A DNA stretch of 22,805 nucleotides, from assembly GCA_905480565.1 (NCBI GenBank), contig CAJQQW010000172.1:1-22805 (forward strand), read 5' to 3'. The notes beneath the pieces are model-generated. The model did no database searches. It worked only from the letters and a program-made list of their open reading frames with translations, and had not been told where the DNA came from. The translations under genes were made by a program, and so were the position numbers. The DNA is from an uncultured Halioglobus sp. (lineage in GTDB: Bacteria > Pseudomonadota > Gammaproteobacteria > Pseudomonadales > Halieaceae). Below are positions 6,156 through 14,137 of this stretch, one piece after another (positions within the stretch are counted from its first letter, which is position 1; each line of letters opens with the position of its first letter).

Positions 6156-8387
6156 TCAGAACCTGTAATCGATGGTTATACCAAATGAGCGTGGCGCTTG
6201 CGGGTACGAAGAGTAGCTGATGAAGTCGCCGGTAATAATATCCTCCTCTATGCTTTCTTCCAATATAATGGTTTTGTCGAACAGGTTCTTGCTCCAGATC
6301 TTAGCGGACCATATACCCGAATTCTCTTCTATGCCCAGTGTCATATCGAAAATTAGAACGTCTTCAACATTTGGCGTAGTAACGGTCTGATTTGGCTTGT
6401 CGTAATATTCCGCCGTAACCTGGCCCAAAAAATTCCAGCTTGTTCCCGGTATCGGCTGCGTGTAACGAAGCTGAGACAGCGCGTGTAACACGGGCTCATC
6501 GTTGAGCTGTTGGCCTTTCTTACCCGGACATACAAGTGTTCCCGGCGCAGCCTCTCCCTCTTCACACATGCGTTTACTATATTCCTGAATTTCCGGTTTG
6601 GAATAAGCGGCAGTTGCAAACATCGACCAGTTGTCATTGATCAGATAGTCGATTTCCGTTTCGAATCCATAGACATCGAGATCTTCTACATTGACAGCGA
6701 GGTTCGAAAGCGGACCTGAAAGAATTGGCGTTACGGCACTATCGCTTGGGCTAGTGCGGTACTGGTGGTCACTGTAGTTCTGGTAAAAGACCGCAACATT
6801 CCAACGCAAACGTTGTTCAAGGAAAGTGCCTTTCATGCCGATCTCATACGCAATAGAATCCTCTTGGCCAAACTCAAGGTAATCCTCGGCGATAGTCAAC
6901 AGATTTCCTGATACGGGCGGTTGAGGAAAAATTTCCGAGAGCTGACCTGCCAAAGGCGCAAGCACATTCAGGCCGCCAGAGCGGAATGCCGTATCTATGG
7001 CGCCATACACAAGCAGGTCAGGAAGGGGGTAGTGACGAACTTTGAAGCTAAACGACGGGTCTGAGTAATTCTGCTCGTAATTGGTATTTAGTTCTCCGAG
7101 GCCGGGAATAAAGCCGAATACCGTTGCTTTGTAGTCTACGTCGCTATATCGGGCACCGAGGCTGCTATCCCATTTATCGTTGAAACGGTAAGTCCAGTTG
7201 GTATAGATACCGGTTGCTTGAGTTTCTGCCGTACCGTCCACGTTGATATTCTGGATGAAATTTACGGTGCTGGTATCGTCCTTGGAATATATAGCGCCGA
7301 ATAAGTAGTCGATATCGTCGCCGACGTCTCCGGCCGCCTGGAACTCGAAGGAATAGGCAACGGGGTCGAATTCCAGATAATCCCGTGCTACCTCAGGTCC
7401 CGGTACCACCCGCCAATTGCTGTTATCCTGCTGTTGAAAAATATCGAGATCCTGATACTGCCCCAACAAAGTGATTGTTGCTTTATCGAGGGCCCATTGC
7501 CAGTTGAAGTTGATGTCATCCACTTTGGTATCGGAGAAACTGGGTATGCCTTTATAGACCTTGTAGTCGTCGTATTGCGACGTGTAATTAGTGAGGCCTC
7601 TTTCATCCGGAACCGGCCCTTTGTAGCTTTGCCCATTATCATCTGTGGTGAGGTCAGCGTGGTAGTAACTCAGCAGGAAATCCATACTATCCGTTGGCCG
7701 CCACAGCAGTTTGGCGCGGAAACCCTTGTGATCTTTGCCATTAGCTTCATTTACACCGGGGATGGCGTTGTCCATGTAGCCATCTGATCTCGCATACATG
7801 CCGGCTACACGAAACGCGAGTCGGTCTTCTACCAGCGGTATATCAAGGGCAGCCATGTTATTGGATGTATCCCACGAACTATAGCTGCTGGTGATGTATC
7901 CGCCGAACTCGTTCATCGTCGGGTTGTTGGTAAAAATTGAAATAAGTCCTGCGGGAGCGTTCTTTCCGTATAGGGTTCCCTGTGGGCCGTTCAGAACCTC
8001 GATGCGCTGTATATCAAGCATCGTAGAGAAAACGCTGCCAGGCTGCGCTTGTGGTACGCCGTCGACGTACACGGCGACGGCGGCGGGAAACGCAAGAGCG
8101 AAAAAGTCAGGACCAACATTGCGAATCTTGAGCGTCGCGGACGCAGGACTGTTTGCTCCCAGTTGTAGGCTTGGAACGATGCGGTCAATGTCAGTAAAGT
8201 CGAAGGCGTTGATGCTTTGTATTTTTTCTTCGGTCAATACGCTCATCGAGATAGGCACAGTCTGGCTGGTTTCCTCAACTTTACGCGCGGAAACAAATAC
8301 TTCTTCCAGAACCTGCTCTTGCGCCACAGCAATGTTGAGCTCGATGAGAAGTGCGGCTACGACTGCTCCCGCTGCTGGCTTGTACAT
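6156..8387 (-). CDS. TonB-dependent outer-membrane receptor
   Basis: 743 residues from the ATG at 8387, which follows GGAGG by 5 bases. Signal peptide 1-22 (cleavage AVA-Q), TonB box near EEVFVSARK (27-35), then a plug domain with IPSLQLG-like and RIEVLNGPQGTLYGKNAPAGLISI motifs up to about residue 165, then a 22-strand barrel rich in alternating Tyr/Trp. It ends ITIDYRF, with the aromatic last residue required for barrel assembly. There is no N-terminal signalling (STN) domain and no adjacent sigma/anti-sigma pair. The sequence type (QTVPISMSVLTEEKI, NNPT after the plug) is that of receptors common in sphingomonads and marine gammaproteobacteria, many of which sit in catabolic regions and may carry substrates other than iron complexes. 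The substrate is not readable. It lies 188 bases downstream of the co-oriented aldolase-family gene, with an inverted repeat in between. Confidence 0.92.
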   Translation of the reverse strand: MYKPAAGAVVAALLIELNIAVAQEQVLEEVFVSARKVEETSQTVPISMSVLTEEKIQSINAFDFTDIDRIVPSLQLGANSPASATLKIRNVGPDFFALAFPAAVAVYVDGVPQAQPGSVFSTMLDIQRIEVLNGPQGTLYGKNAPAGLISIFTNNPTMNEFGGYITSSYSSWDTSNNMAALDIPLVEDRLAFRVAGMYARSDGYMDNAIPGVNEANGKDHKGFRAKLLWRPTDSMDFLLSYYHADLTTDDNGQSYKGPVPDERGLTNYTSQYDDYKVYKGIPSFSDTKVDDINFNWQWALDKATITLLGQYQDLDIFQQQDNSNWRVVPGPEVARDYLEFDPVAYSFEFQAAGDVGDDIDYLFGAIYSKDDTSTVNFIQNINVDGTAETQATGIYTNWTYRFNDKWDSSLGARYSDVDYKATVFGFIPGLGELNTNYEQNYSDPSFSFKVRHYPLPDLLVYGAIDTAFRSGGLNVLAPLAGQLSEIFPQPPVSGNLLTIAEDYLEFGQEDSIAYEIGMKGTFLEQRLRWNVAVFYQNYSDHQYRTSPSDSAVTPILSGPLSNLAVNVEDLDVYGFETEIDYLINDNWSMFATAAYSKPEIQEYSKRMCEEGEAAPGTLVCPGKKGQQLNDEPVLHALSQLRYTQPIPGTSWNFLGQVTAEYYDKPNQTVTTPNVEDVLIFDMTLGIEENSGIWSAKIWSKNLFDKTIILEESIEEDIITGDFISYSSYPQAPRSFGITIDYRF

Positions 8388-8423
8388 GAATGCCTCCGCT
8401 TTTATTGGAGATATAGTTATTAA

Positions 8424-8442
8424 TTTGCAGTAGGTCTGCAAA
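8424..8442. promoter_or_regulatory. 19-base operator-like inverted repeat before the TonB receptor gene
   Basis: Perfect 7-5-7 inverted repeat: TTTGCAG, five bases, CTGCAAA. It ends 37 bases before the receptor ATG. The size and symmetry suit a dimeric helix-turn-helix regulator. On the minus strand TTGCAG inside it could also serve as a poor -35 box. It argues that the receptor has its own control point separate from the aldolase-family gene. Confidence 0.45.
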
Positions 8443-8575
8443 GATAATAAGTGGCAAGTGATGCCAATACCACCTCTATTTTCTAAACGCTATAAGTTGC
8501 GAAAAACAGGGCCGCTGGAGCGGATCGCTGCAGTGGGGTTATGAACGGCCGTTTGCCGACAATCGGCGTTAAAGA

Positions 8576-9340
8576 TTATTGTATGACCTCGGGGCACTTG
8601 CGCAGGACGCGCCGCACCATAGCCTCCCACATAAAAGGCAGGCCAAATTCGTCAATCATCCCCCCAAGGTTTTCTGCTTCCTCTGCCGGCATTGGCACAC
8701 CTCCGCCTATAGCTTCCACCATCCACGCCTGTTTGCAGCGCCACTCCAACGTGACAGCCCGCACATGGGCTTGACGTATGTCGCGCCCAGTCACCAGGAC
8801 GCCATGGTTTGCGAGCAGCGCCCACTTGGCATCGCCAAGCTCAGCAGCAGCTTTGTTGCATTGCTCCGTTTGGTGCAGGGCGCCTGCATACTCATTGTAT
8901 AATTTAATATCACCATTAATATTGGCTCCGGTTTGATCGAATATCTTTGGAATCTCGTGTCGCATAGACCAGATGCTGGCGTAGCGAGGATGGTTGTGAA
9001 TAATCACGTTAGCATCTGAGCGCACTTCGTGAATTGCCCGATGAAGTAAATTTGCCGGCGTGACATTCCATTCTCCTTCAATCACATTACCCTCTGCGTC
9101 AATTCGGATAATGTCGGACGCTGTAATCTCATCCCAGGCCAGCTCCCATGGGTTGATGAGGAATGTGCCATCCTCCTGCCTGTAGGAAATATGGCCAGCA
9201 ATGTGATCATCGTAACCTTCGGCAAAAAGCGCGTGGCAAAGAACGGCCAGTTCCTGTTCTGGAGATAGCTCTGGTGTAAGAGCGAAACGACCACTTTTCG
9301 GTATGTACTCTTCCAAGGCGGAGTGTGGCTTTTTTGCCAT
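8576..9340 (-). CDS. Class II aldolase/adducin family protein
   Basis: 254 residues from the ATG at 9340, which has AGGTGA just upstream; a GTG nine bases earlier is too close to that site. The fold's metal-binding histidines are visible: HNH at 115-117 and NHG with His179. The acidic residue that L-fuculose-phosphate aldolase has in its SSEWRFH motif is replaced in the corresponding stretch TPANLLH (94-100), as in adducin-like members. The protein may therefore bind metal but not perform a standard aldol cleavage; related members act as decarboxylases, epimerases or have unknown roles in catabolism. It precedes the TonB receptor on the same strand by 188 bases. Substrate is unknown. The comparison with fuculose aldolase is from memory of the motif, not from an alignment. 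Confidence 0.82.
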   Translation of the reverse strand: MAKKPHSALEEYIPKSGRFALTPELSPEQELAVLCHALFAEGYDDHIAGHISYRQEDGTFLINPWELAWDEITASDIIRIDAEGNVIEGEWNVTPANLLHRAIHEVRSDANVIIHNHPRYASIWSMRHEIPKIFDQTGANINGDIKLYNEYAGALHQTEQCNKAAAELGDAKWALLANHGVLVTGRDIRQAHVRAVTLEWRCKQAWMVEAIGGGVPMPAEEAENLGGMIDEFGLPFMWEAMVRRVLRKCPEVIQ

Positions 9341-9649
9341 AAGTGTCACCTGTTCTGTTTCGATCGAATTACACAGGCGACAATGTTAGGGCGCCTGCTC
9401 GCAGCGCGCAATACGATAGCCTGTCTCTTGCCATACGGCATCTTACACAGTGCCAGTCTATTAACGAAAATACATCAGGATGCTGCTTTATCGTTTTATA
9501 TTATAAGATCAAGCGCACATATTCGGCCTGTCATTAAGCGCGGTTGGTTGCACTGTGTTTACCTTTCTCTCGGCTGTTCCAGCCTGCCCTTATATACTGG
9601 ATGACTTTAAGTGTTATGCAAATCCTATCTGTGTAACAACAGACAAAAG
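9341..9649. other. Intergenic stretch without a gene
   Basis: 309 bases between the antiporter stop and the aldolase-family start. It contains a perfect 10-base palindrome TTCGATCGAA (9359-9368), 18 bases before the aldolase ATG, and a TATAAT on the minus strand (9505-9500) without a matching -35 box. A TCTGT-N6-ACAGA repeat lies shortly after the antiporter stop. No coding region is supported. Confidence 0.5.
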
Positions 9650-11197
9650 TCATAGCCGCTGAGCAGCATGGCTAGCGAAACCTGCTCCCGCATGCTCATA
9701 AAGATTAAACGCAGAAAATCCGTGAGCTTCCAGCTCTCTGGCTTCCTCATTGAAACGAACCACGGCCGCAATTTTGCCGGCGTAACCGAGCTCTCGCAGC
9801 ATGTTAGCTACCAGCATGTTTTCTTCATGGTGGGTCAGCGCAATCAAAATCAAGTCGACTCCTTTCAGGTTAACGCGGTACCAGAAGTCTGGATTGCTGG
9901 CATCGGCGCTTACGACTCTGCGATGAACTCGGCTGTGCTCCTCGAGTTTGCGTGCGTTGATATCAACGCCGAGGACGGTACGACCGTATCGCTCTGCGAT
10001 AGTGTCGAATGCGCCTGTCCCGATATTACCCATCCCCAGTACTATAATTTTCGCTCCTTCAGTATCGGGAGTATCCTCTGTGACCTTAGGAGACTCGAAC
10101 TTGAGCCAAAATGAATGGTAGCGACGATAAAGAGCGTGGACTCGTAGGTTAAGCGATGACGAAAATATGAAACTTACTGCAATTGCGACAGAAATAGCAC
10201 TTGCCCACTGCATATCAATCCAGCCTGAATTGGCTGCCAGAACAATCACTACTAGTCCAAACTCGCTATAATTTCCCAACACACTGGCACATAGTAAAGC
10301 AGTCCGTGGTGGTGTATGTAGCTGGGTCATCAGCGGGAAATAGACCACTGGCTTGATGCTGACCAGGAAGCCCAGGAGGATAGCGACCAGCAGCATCTCC
10401 TCCGTGGGCCAACCTGAAAGACCGATGCTGAGGAAAAAGCAAACAAGGAATAAATCCTTGAATTGTATTAATCGGCGGGAAAGTTCTTTACTTTTTTGCG
10501 TGCCCGCTAGCAATGCACCCAGGAACAAAGCTCCGAGGTCTCCTTTAACTCCGACGAGTTCAAATAAATGGGCTCCCCCCAAGGCCAGTGCAAAACCGAA
10601 CAACGTGAGCAGTTCTCCATGGCCTGCTCGCCCCATTAATTGCTGGATTACGCCTCGTAGCGGAAAAAATAACAGCAACAAAACAGCCTCGAGCTTTGGC
10701 AGTGCACCTTTTGAGGCAACAAGGAAAAGAACCGCCGCAATGTCCTGTATCAAAAGAATGCCAATAGCTTGCGCTGCGTGTCGTGAAGACATCTCTCCCT
10801 TATCTTGTAGAACCTGAATAACAAATATCGTACTTGAAAATGTCAGGGCGAAGGCCACAATGAGGGCGCCTGTGAAATTCAGGTTAATTCCAGGCAGCAT
10901 AAAACCCGCAATCAGCAGAACTCCCAGGAAAAAACACTGCATAATCACCAAATGTGCGAAAGTGGTCCCCCATATTCGCGGCTTCAGCAGTTCGCCGGGT
11001 TGAAGTTTAAGGCCAATAGTGAAAAGTAATAGTGTGATACCAATATTGGCCAGCGATTCCAGAAGTGGCCCGGCCTCAATATGGAATTCGTTGAGTACGA
11101 AACCGGCGGCCAGGTAGCCGATGAGGGCGGGCAAGCCTGCTATGCGGCTGATTAAACCGCACGCGAGAGCGATTGCAATAATAAGCGGATCAAACAT
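9650..11197 (-). CDS. CPA2-family cation:proton antiporter with RCK (TrkA-N) domain
   Basis: 515 residues. The first 350 or so form a hydrophobic domain of about 12-13 helices. It includes LLLFTIGLKL, the FALTFSSTIFVIQVLQDKGEM segment (written in part) and ILLIQDIAAV with Asp152, the conserved ion-binding Asp of KefB/KefC-type CPA2 exchangers. After a hydrophilic linker, residues 382-500 form an NAD-binding RCK domain starting AKIIVLGMGNIGTGAFD (GMGNIG at 388-393) with VDIN binding Asp. There is no C-terminal TrkA-C domain. It would exchange K+ or Na+ for protons across the inner membrane, gated by nucleotide. Start: the ATG at 11197 opens the first helix with no ribosome site; a TATAAT lies six bases before it, suggesting a leaderless message. 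Cation preference is not deducible. Confidence 0.9.
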   Translation of the reverse strand: MFDPLIIAIALACGLISRIAGLPALIGYLAAGFVLNEFHIEAGPLLESLANIGITLLLFTIGLKLQPGELLKPRIWGTTFAHLVIMQCFFLGVLLIAGFMLPGINLNFTGALIVAFALTFSSTIFVIQVLQDKGEMSSRHAAQAIGILLIQDIAAVLFLVASKGALPKLEAVLLLLFFPLRGVIQQLMGRAGHGELLTLFGFALALGGAHLFELVGVKGDLGALFLGALLAGTQKSKELSRRLIQFKDLFLVCFFLSIGLSGWPTEEMLLVAILLGFLVSIKPVVYFPLMTQLHTPPRTALLCASVLGNYSEFGLVVIVLAANSGWIDMQWASAISVAIAVSFIFSSSLNLRVHALYRRYHSFWLKFESPKVTEDTPDTEGAKIIVLGMGNIGTGAFDTIAERYGRTVLGVDINARKLEEHSRVHRRVVSADASNPDFWYRVNLKGVDLILIALTHHEENMLVANMLRELGYAGKIAAVVRFNEEARELEAHGFSAFNLYEHAGAGFASHAAQRL

Positions 11198-11203
11198 ACC
11201 GTC

Positions 11204-11209
11204 ATTATA
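11204..11209 (-). promoter_or_regulatory. -10 box placing transcription start at the antiporter ATG
   Basis: TATAAT on the minus strand with six bases (GACGGT) between it and the ATG. Normal spacing would start the transcript at or within a base or two of the A of the start codon. No good -35 hexamer is found at 16-18 bases, so the promoter is tentative. Confidence 0.35.
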
Positions 11210-11588
11210 GCGGTTGCGGCTAAAGCCTACACTACATAAGTGGCACGGCAGCGGTTGCCCCGGCGCTTCATCCAGTTGTTATCAGTTAGCCGCGACTGGA
11301 CGAAAAGTGCTCTGCGCTTATCCTCGCCTTACTTTGAATTTGGCTGGATATGCCATTGACCGGAGTCACGCTCTTTCAGTCTATTTTCTTATCAGGTGAT
11401 TGGCCGTTTTCCGCTTGCCAGCTCAATTGGGAGACCGGTCGAGGTGCGATTCGGCATAGCTGCAGTGCGCGATACTTTGCTGCGAACGGTCATCCTTCAG
11501 ATCCACATCAGATGTGCAGGGTCTCTAAGATCTGCGGCGACACGAGTGCGCGCTTCGTTGTAGTGCGTGATCCGTCATCCGCTTTGGC
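11210..11588. other. Intergenic stretch without a gene
   Basis: Between the GGDEF-EAL stop and the antiporter start. Short open frames occur on both strands but none has a ribosome site, recognisable family signature or protein-like composition. A small CACAT-N3-ATGTG repeat is the only symmetry seen. No terminator with a T-run was found after the GGDEF-EAL gene. Confidence 0.4.
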
Positions 11589-13721
11589 TCACAATTTACC
11601 GCGAATAAGAATGCCTGAAAGTTCTTCAGGGGGTAGTGGTTTGCTATAAAAGTAGCCCTGCATTTCGTGACAATTATTGTCAAAAAGAAATTTTTCCTGT
11701 GCAATATTCTCGACGCCTTCGCCAATTACTTTGAGATTCAGCTGATGTGCCAATGCGATAACAGCAGTTGCAATGGCTCTGCTGCCCTGTTCGTACTCTA
11801 CACATGAAACAAAAGACCGATCTACTTTCATTGTATCCACGGGGAAGCGACTTACATAGCTTAATGATGAAAATCCGGTTCCAAAATCGTCTAATGAGAT
11901 ACTGACACCCATTGCACCGAGTTTTTGAAGGGCATGTAAGGTCCGGCTCTCATCCACCATCATTGCACTCTCGGTTATCTCGACTTCTAAATGCTTGGCC
12001 TCCATATTGTGCGACTTCAGAGATGCGGCCACCATTTCTGCAACGTCTGCTCGTTTGAATTGTTCTGCTGAAACGTTTATTGCTATTCTGGACGGATTAA
12101 TGCCTCTACCTTGCCAGAGGCTGAACTGACGGCATGCTTCATTCATTACCCACTCACCGAGCTGGATGATTAACCCGCTTTCCTCGGCTATCTGTATCAG
12201 CGTCTCGGTTGGTACCGGCTCCCGTCCCTCTGGCATCCAGCGGACAAGCCCCTCCACTGCAGTGATCACATGCGTGCTTGTATCAATGATGGGTTGATAG
12301 TGGATTTTTAGCTCGTTCGCATCCAGTGCGTTGCGTAAAGCGTCTGTCATGGTGTTGCGCAGGACGATGTCCGTATTCATGGATTCTTCGTGAAACTTGA
12401 AATTATGCTTACCGGCACTTTTAGCCTTATACATCGCCAGGTCAGCATTCCGAACGAGATCTTCTGCATCCCGATTGTCCTCTGTAAGTACCGAGATACC
12501 TATACTAGTGCCGATCAAGACCTCAAGGCCCTCTATAATGAACGGGCGATTAAGAGAGTCTAATATGCGTTGTGCCACTACCGCTGCATCGCGGTGTTTT
12601 CGAATACCCGTTAGCATGATCGTGAACTCATCGCTGCCAAGTCGTGCCACATGTCCCAAGCCCGAAACACTCCCGTGGGATACTCGGTCCGACAGCCTGA
12701 CGCAACTGTGTAGGCGCTCAGCAACCTGTTTCAAGAGTTGATCACCATGGTCATGTCCGTGTATATCATTCACTTCTTTGAAACGATCGAGGTCGAGAAA
12801 TAAGAGGGCAATGGTCCGATCTATTCGGGGGGCCTGGTCGATGGCCGCGCTCAATTGCTCAAGGAAAAGTCGACGGTTTGGCAGGCCGGTAAGCTGATCG
12901 TAGTGGGCAAGATATTGGCTACGCTGCTCTGCCTGAAAACGCTGGTTAATCTGTGTTCGCAACTCTATATTTTTCGCCGCCAATTGCGACGTCTGCATAT
13001 TCTTGTGGTCCTCAAACAGAAGAGCCGCAGATAGAAGAATCGCAGTCCAGGAAAGTATATTGATGAAGCGCTGCAGCCAGAGGGCCGGGCCTTCTAATTG
13101 TGAAAATTCCATAGAGTCGGTGAACTGCAGCCCGGCAGCATCGGCTATAACAAAAGAGATTATCGTGAGAATACTTATAGCTGCCCATGTCCAGGCGGAC
13201 CGTCTACAACCCATCAATGCAGCCATTACAGGGAACAAAGCACACCAGTGCAGCAGCGGTCCCTTGATGCCGCCGCTAACCGTGTAAATAACCAGCGTAA
13301 CGACGTAACCGGAAAATAGAACCAGATTGGCTGCCAGTGCGAGGGAAAAAAAATACTTGAAGATAAGCGGGACGGAGCAGGTTGCTAATAGTGCTATGAC
13401 AAGTGAAATTATTATTTTAGGTCTTTCTGCCTGGGGCAAAATCCAGGTAATGTAAAAGCCAGCCACAAAAGCAAGGATAATCAGTATAAGGGTAAAGGAT
13501 AGGATGATCCGTGCACGTCGCAAATCGTCTGAATCGCCGACTTGAATATTTTTTGGTATGCCGCGATCGATCAGGCGGAGAAGCAATAGCCGTAAAGCTG
13601 AAACTTTTGTCGGGTATATTGTCTCGTTATGATCTGGAGAATCGGCCATCTTTGCCTCTCGTGTCGCCAGTGCATGACCTTTAGGATTGGAAGCCTGCAC
13701 GGGGATATCGCCTACGGACAT
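11589..13721 (-). CDS. Membrane GGDEF-EAL protein, predicted c-di-GMP phosphodiesterase
   Basis: 710 residues from the ATG at 13721, 8 bases after GGAGG; a TTG 15 bases upstream would sit on that site. About six helices span residues 70-235, a membrane sensor region, followed by a short coiled linker and a GGDEF domain (LTGLPNR near 277). The signature reads GSDEF (362-366), and ten or so extra residues (SHGSVSGLGH) separate the RLSD pseudo-inhibitory site from it. The EAL domain looks fully equipped: EGLVRW at 490, INVSAEQF, EITESAMM, DDFGTGFSSL, MKVD and GEGVE, the usual metal and catalytic residues. I therefore predict active c-di-GMP hydrolysis, with the GGDEF part degenerate or regulatory. 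It is a single gene on the minus strand, with a CRP-like site 336 bases upstream. Confidence 0.92.
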   Translation of the reverse strand: MSVGDIPVQASNPKGHALATREAKMADSPDHNETIYPTKVSALRLLLLRLIDRGIPKNIQVGDSDDLRRARIILSFTLILIILAFVAGFYITWILPQAERPKIIISLVIALLATCSVPLIFKYFFSLALAANLVLFSGYVVTLVIYTVSGGIKGPLLHWCALFPVMAALMGCRRSAWTWAAISILTIISFVIADAAGLQFTDSMEFSQLEGPALWLQRFINILSWTAILLSAALLFEDHKNMQTSQLAAKNIELRTQINQRFQAEQRSQYLAHYDQLTGLPNRRLFLEQLSAAIDQAPRIDRTIALLFLDLDRFKEVNDIHGHDHGDQLLKQVAERLHSCVRLSDRVSHGSVSGLGHVARLGSDEFTIMLTGIRKHRDAAVVAQRILDSLNRPFIIEGLEVLIGTSIGISVLTEDNRDAEDLVRNADLAMYKAKSAGKHNFKFHEESMNTDIVLRNTMTDALRNALDANELKIHYQPIIDTSTHVITAVEGLVRWMPEGREPVPTETLIQIAEESGLIIQLGEWVMNEACRQFSLWQGRGINPSRIAINVSAEQFKRADVAEMVAASLKSHNMEAKHLEVEITESAMMVDESRTLHALQKLGAMGVSISLDDFGTGFSSLSYVSRFPVDTMKVDRSFVSCVEYEQGSRAIATAVIALAHQLNLKVIGEGVENIAQEKFLFDNNCHEMQGYFYSKPLPPEELSGILIRGKL

Positions 13722-14137
13722 ATCAAACGCCTCCAAGCGTAGGGCATGTGCATCCTAATCGAAACTGTCATATGTCCTGTTTTTACCCCTGTATGAGTAA
13801 AAAAGGCGAAGCCCGTCGAGAGCCAGCTGTAATCGTCTCCCAGTAACTAAAGAAAACAATCCCTGAGTAAGTTTACGATTGGTATGTTCTGGCTCTCTCG
13901 GCCTGTTTTCGCAGGTTGTCGTTATAGTCTGTCTCGGCATAGGTTCTATCGAGCTGAGCTATGAGCGGGTTTGATGGCTGTTCGAGTCTGAATTGCTGAA
14001 TCGCGATGGAACTCTCGCACGATATGCGCTCGTTAGGTACAGGAGATTATCAACGATGTGAAACGGTTCACAACTCAGCCATAGTGTCCAACGCGAGCAA
14101 GGCATAGGAGCGGGGCCACGCCGGTCCTAAGCGGTGT
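13722..14137. other. Intergenic stretch with long 5' leader or regulatory region of the GGDEF-EAL gene
   Basis: 416 bases between two minus-strand genes. A 61-codon frame (13940-13755) has no ribosome site or recognisable family and I do not call it. The stretch contains the CRP-type palindrome at 14057-14072. No terminator with a T-run was seen after the CNNM gene. Confidence 0.4.
14057..14072. promoter_or_regulatory. Perfect CRP/Vfr-type binding site
   Basis: TGTGA, six bases, TCACA: exact match to both half-sites of the CRP family consensus at the canonical spacing. It lies 336 bases before the GGDEF-EAL start and 66 bases beyond the CNNM stop, both on the minus strand. The likely target is the GGDEF-EAL gene. 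Flanking A/T tracts of the extended E. coli consensus are absent. Confidence 0.5.

Noticed and set aside
7891..8433. 180-codon plus-strand frame opposite the start of the TonB receptor
   Set aside because: Composition mirrors the receptor's plug domain codons; the receptor is certain.
13755..13940. 61-codon minus-strand frame between the GGDEF-EAL and CNNM genes
   Set aside because: No ribosome site and no family resemblance; the shared MPRQ start with the cyclase pseudogene is too short to mean anything.
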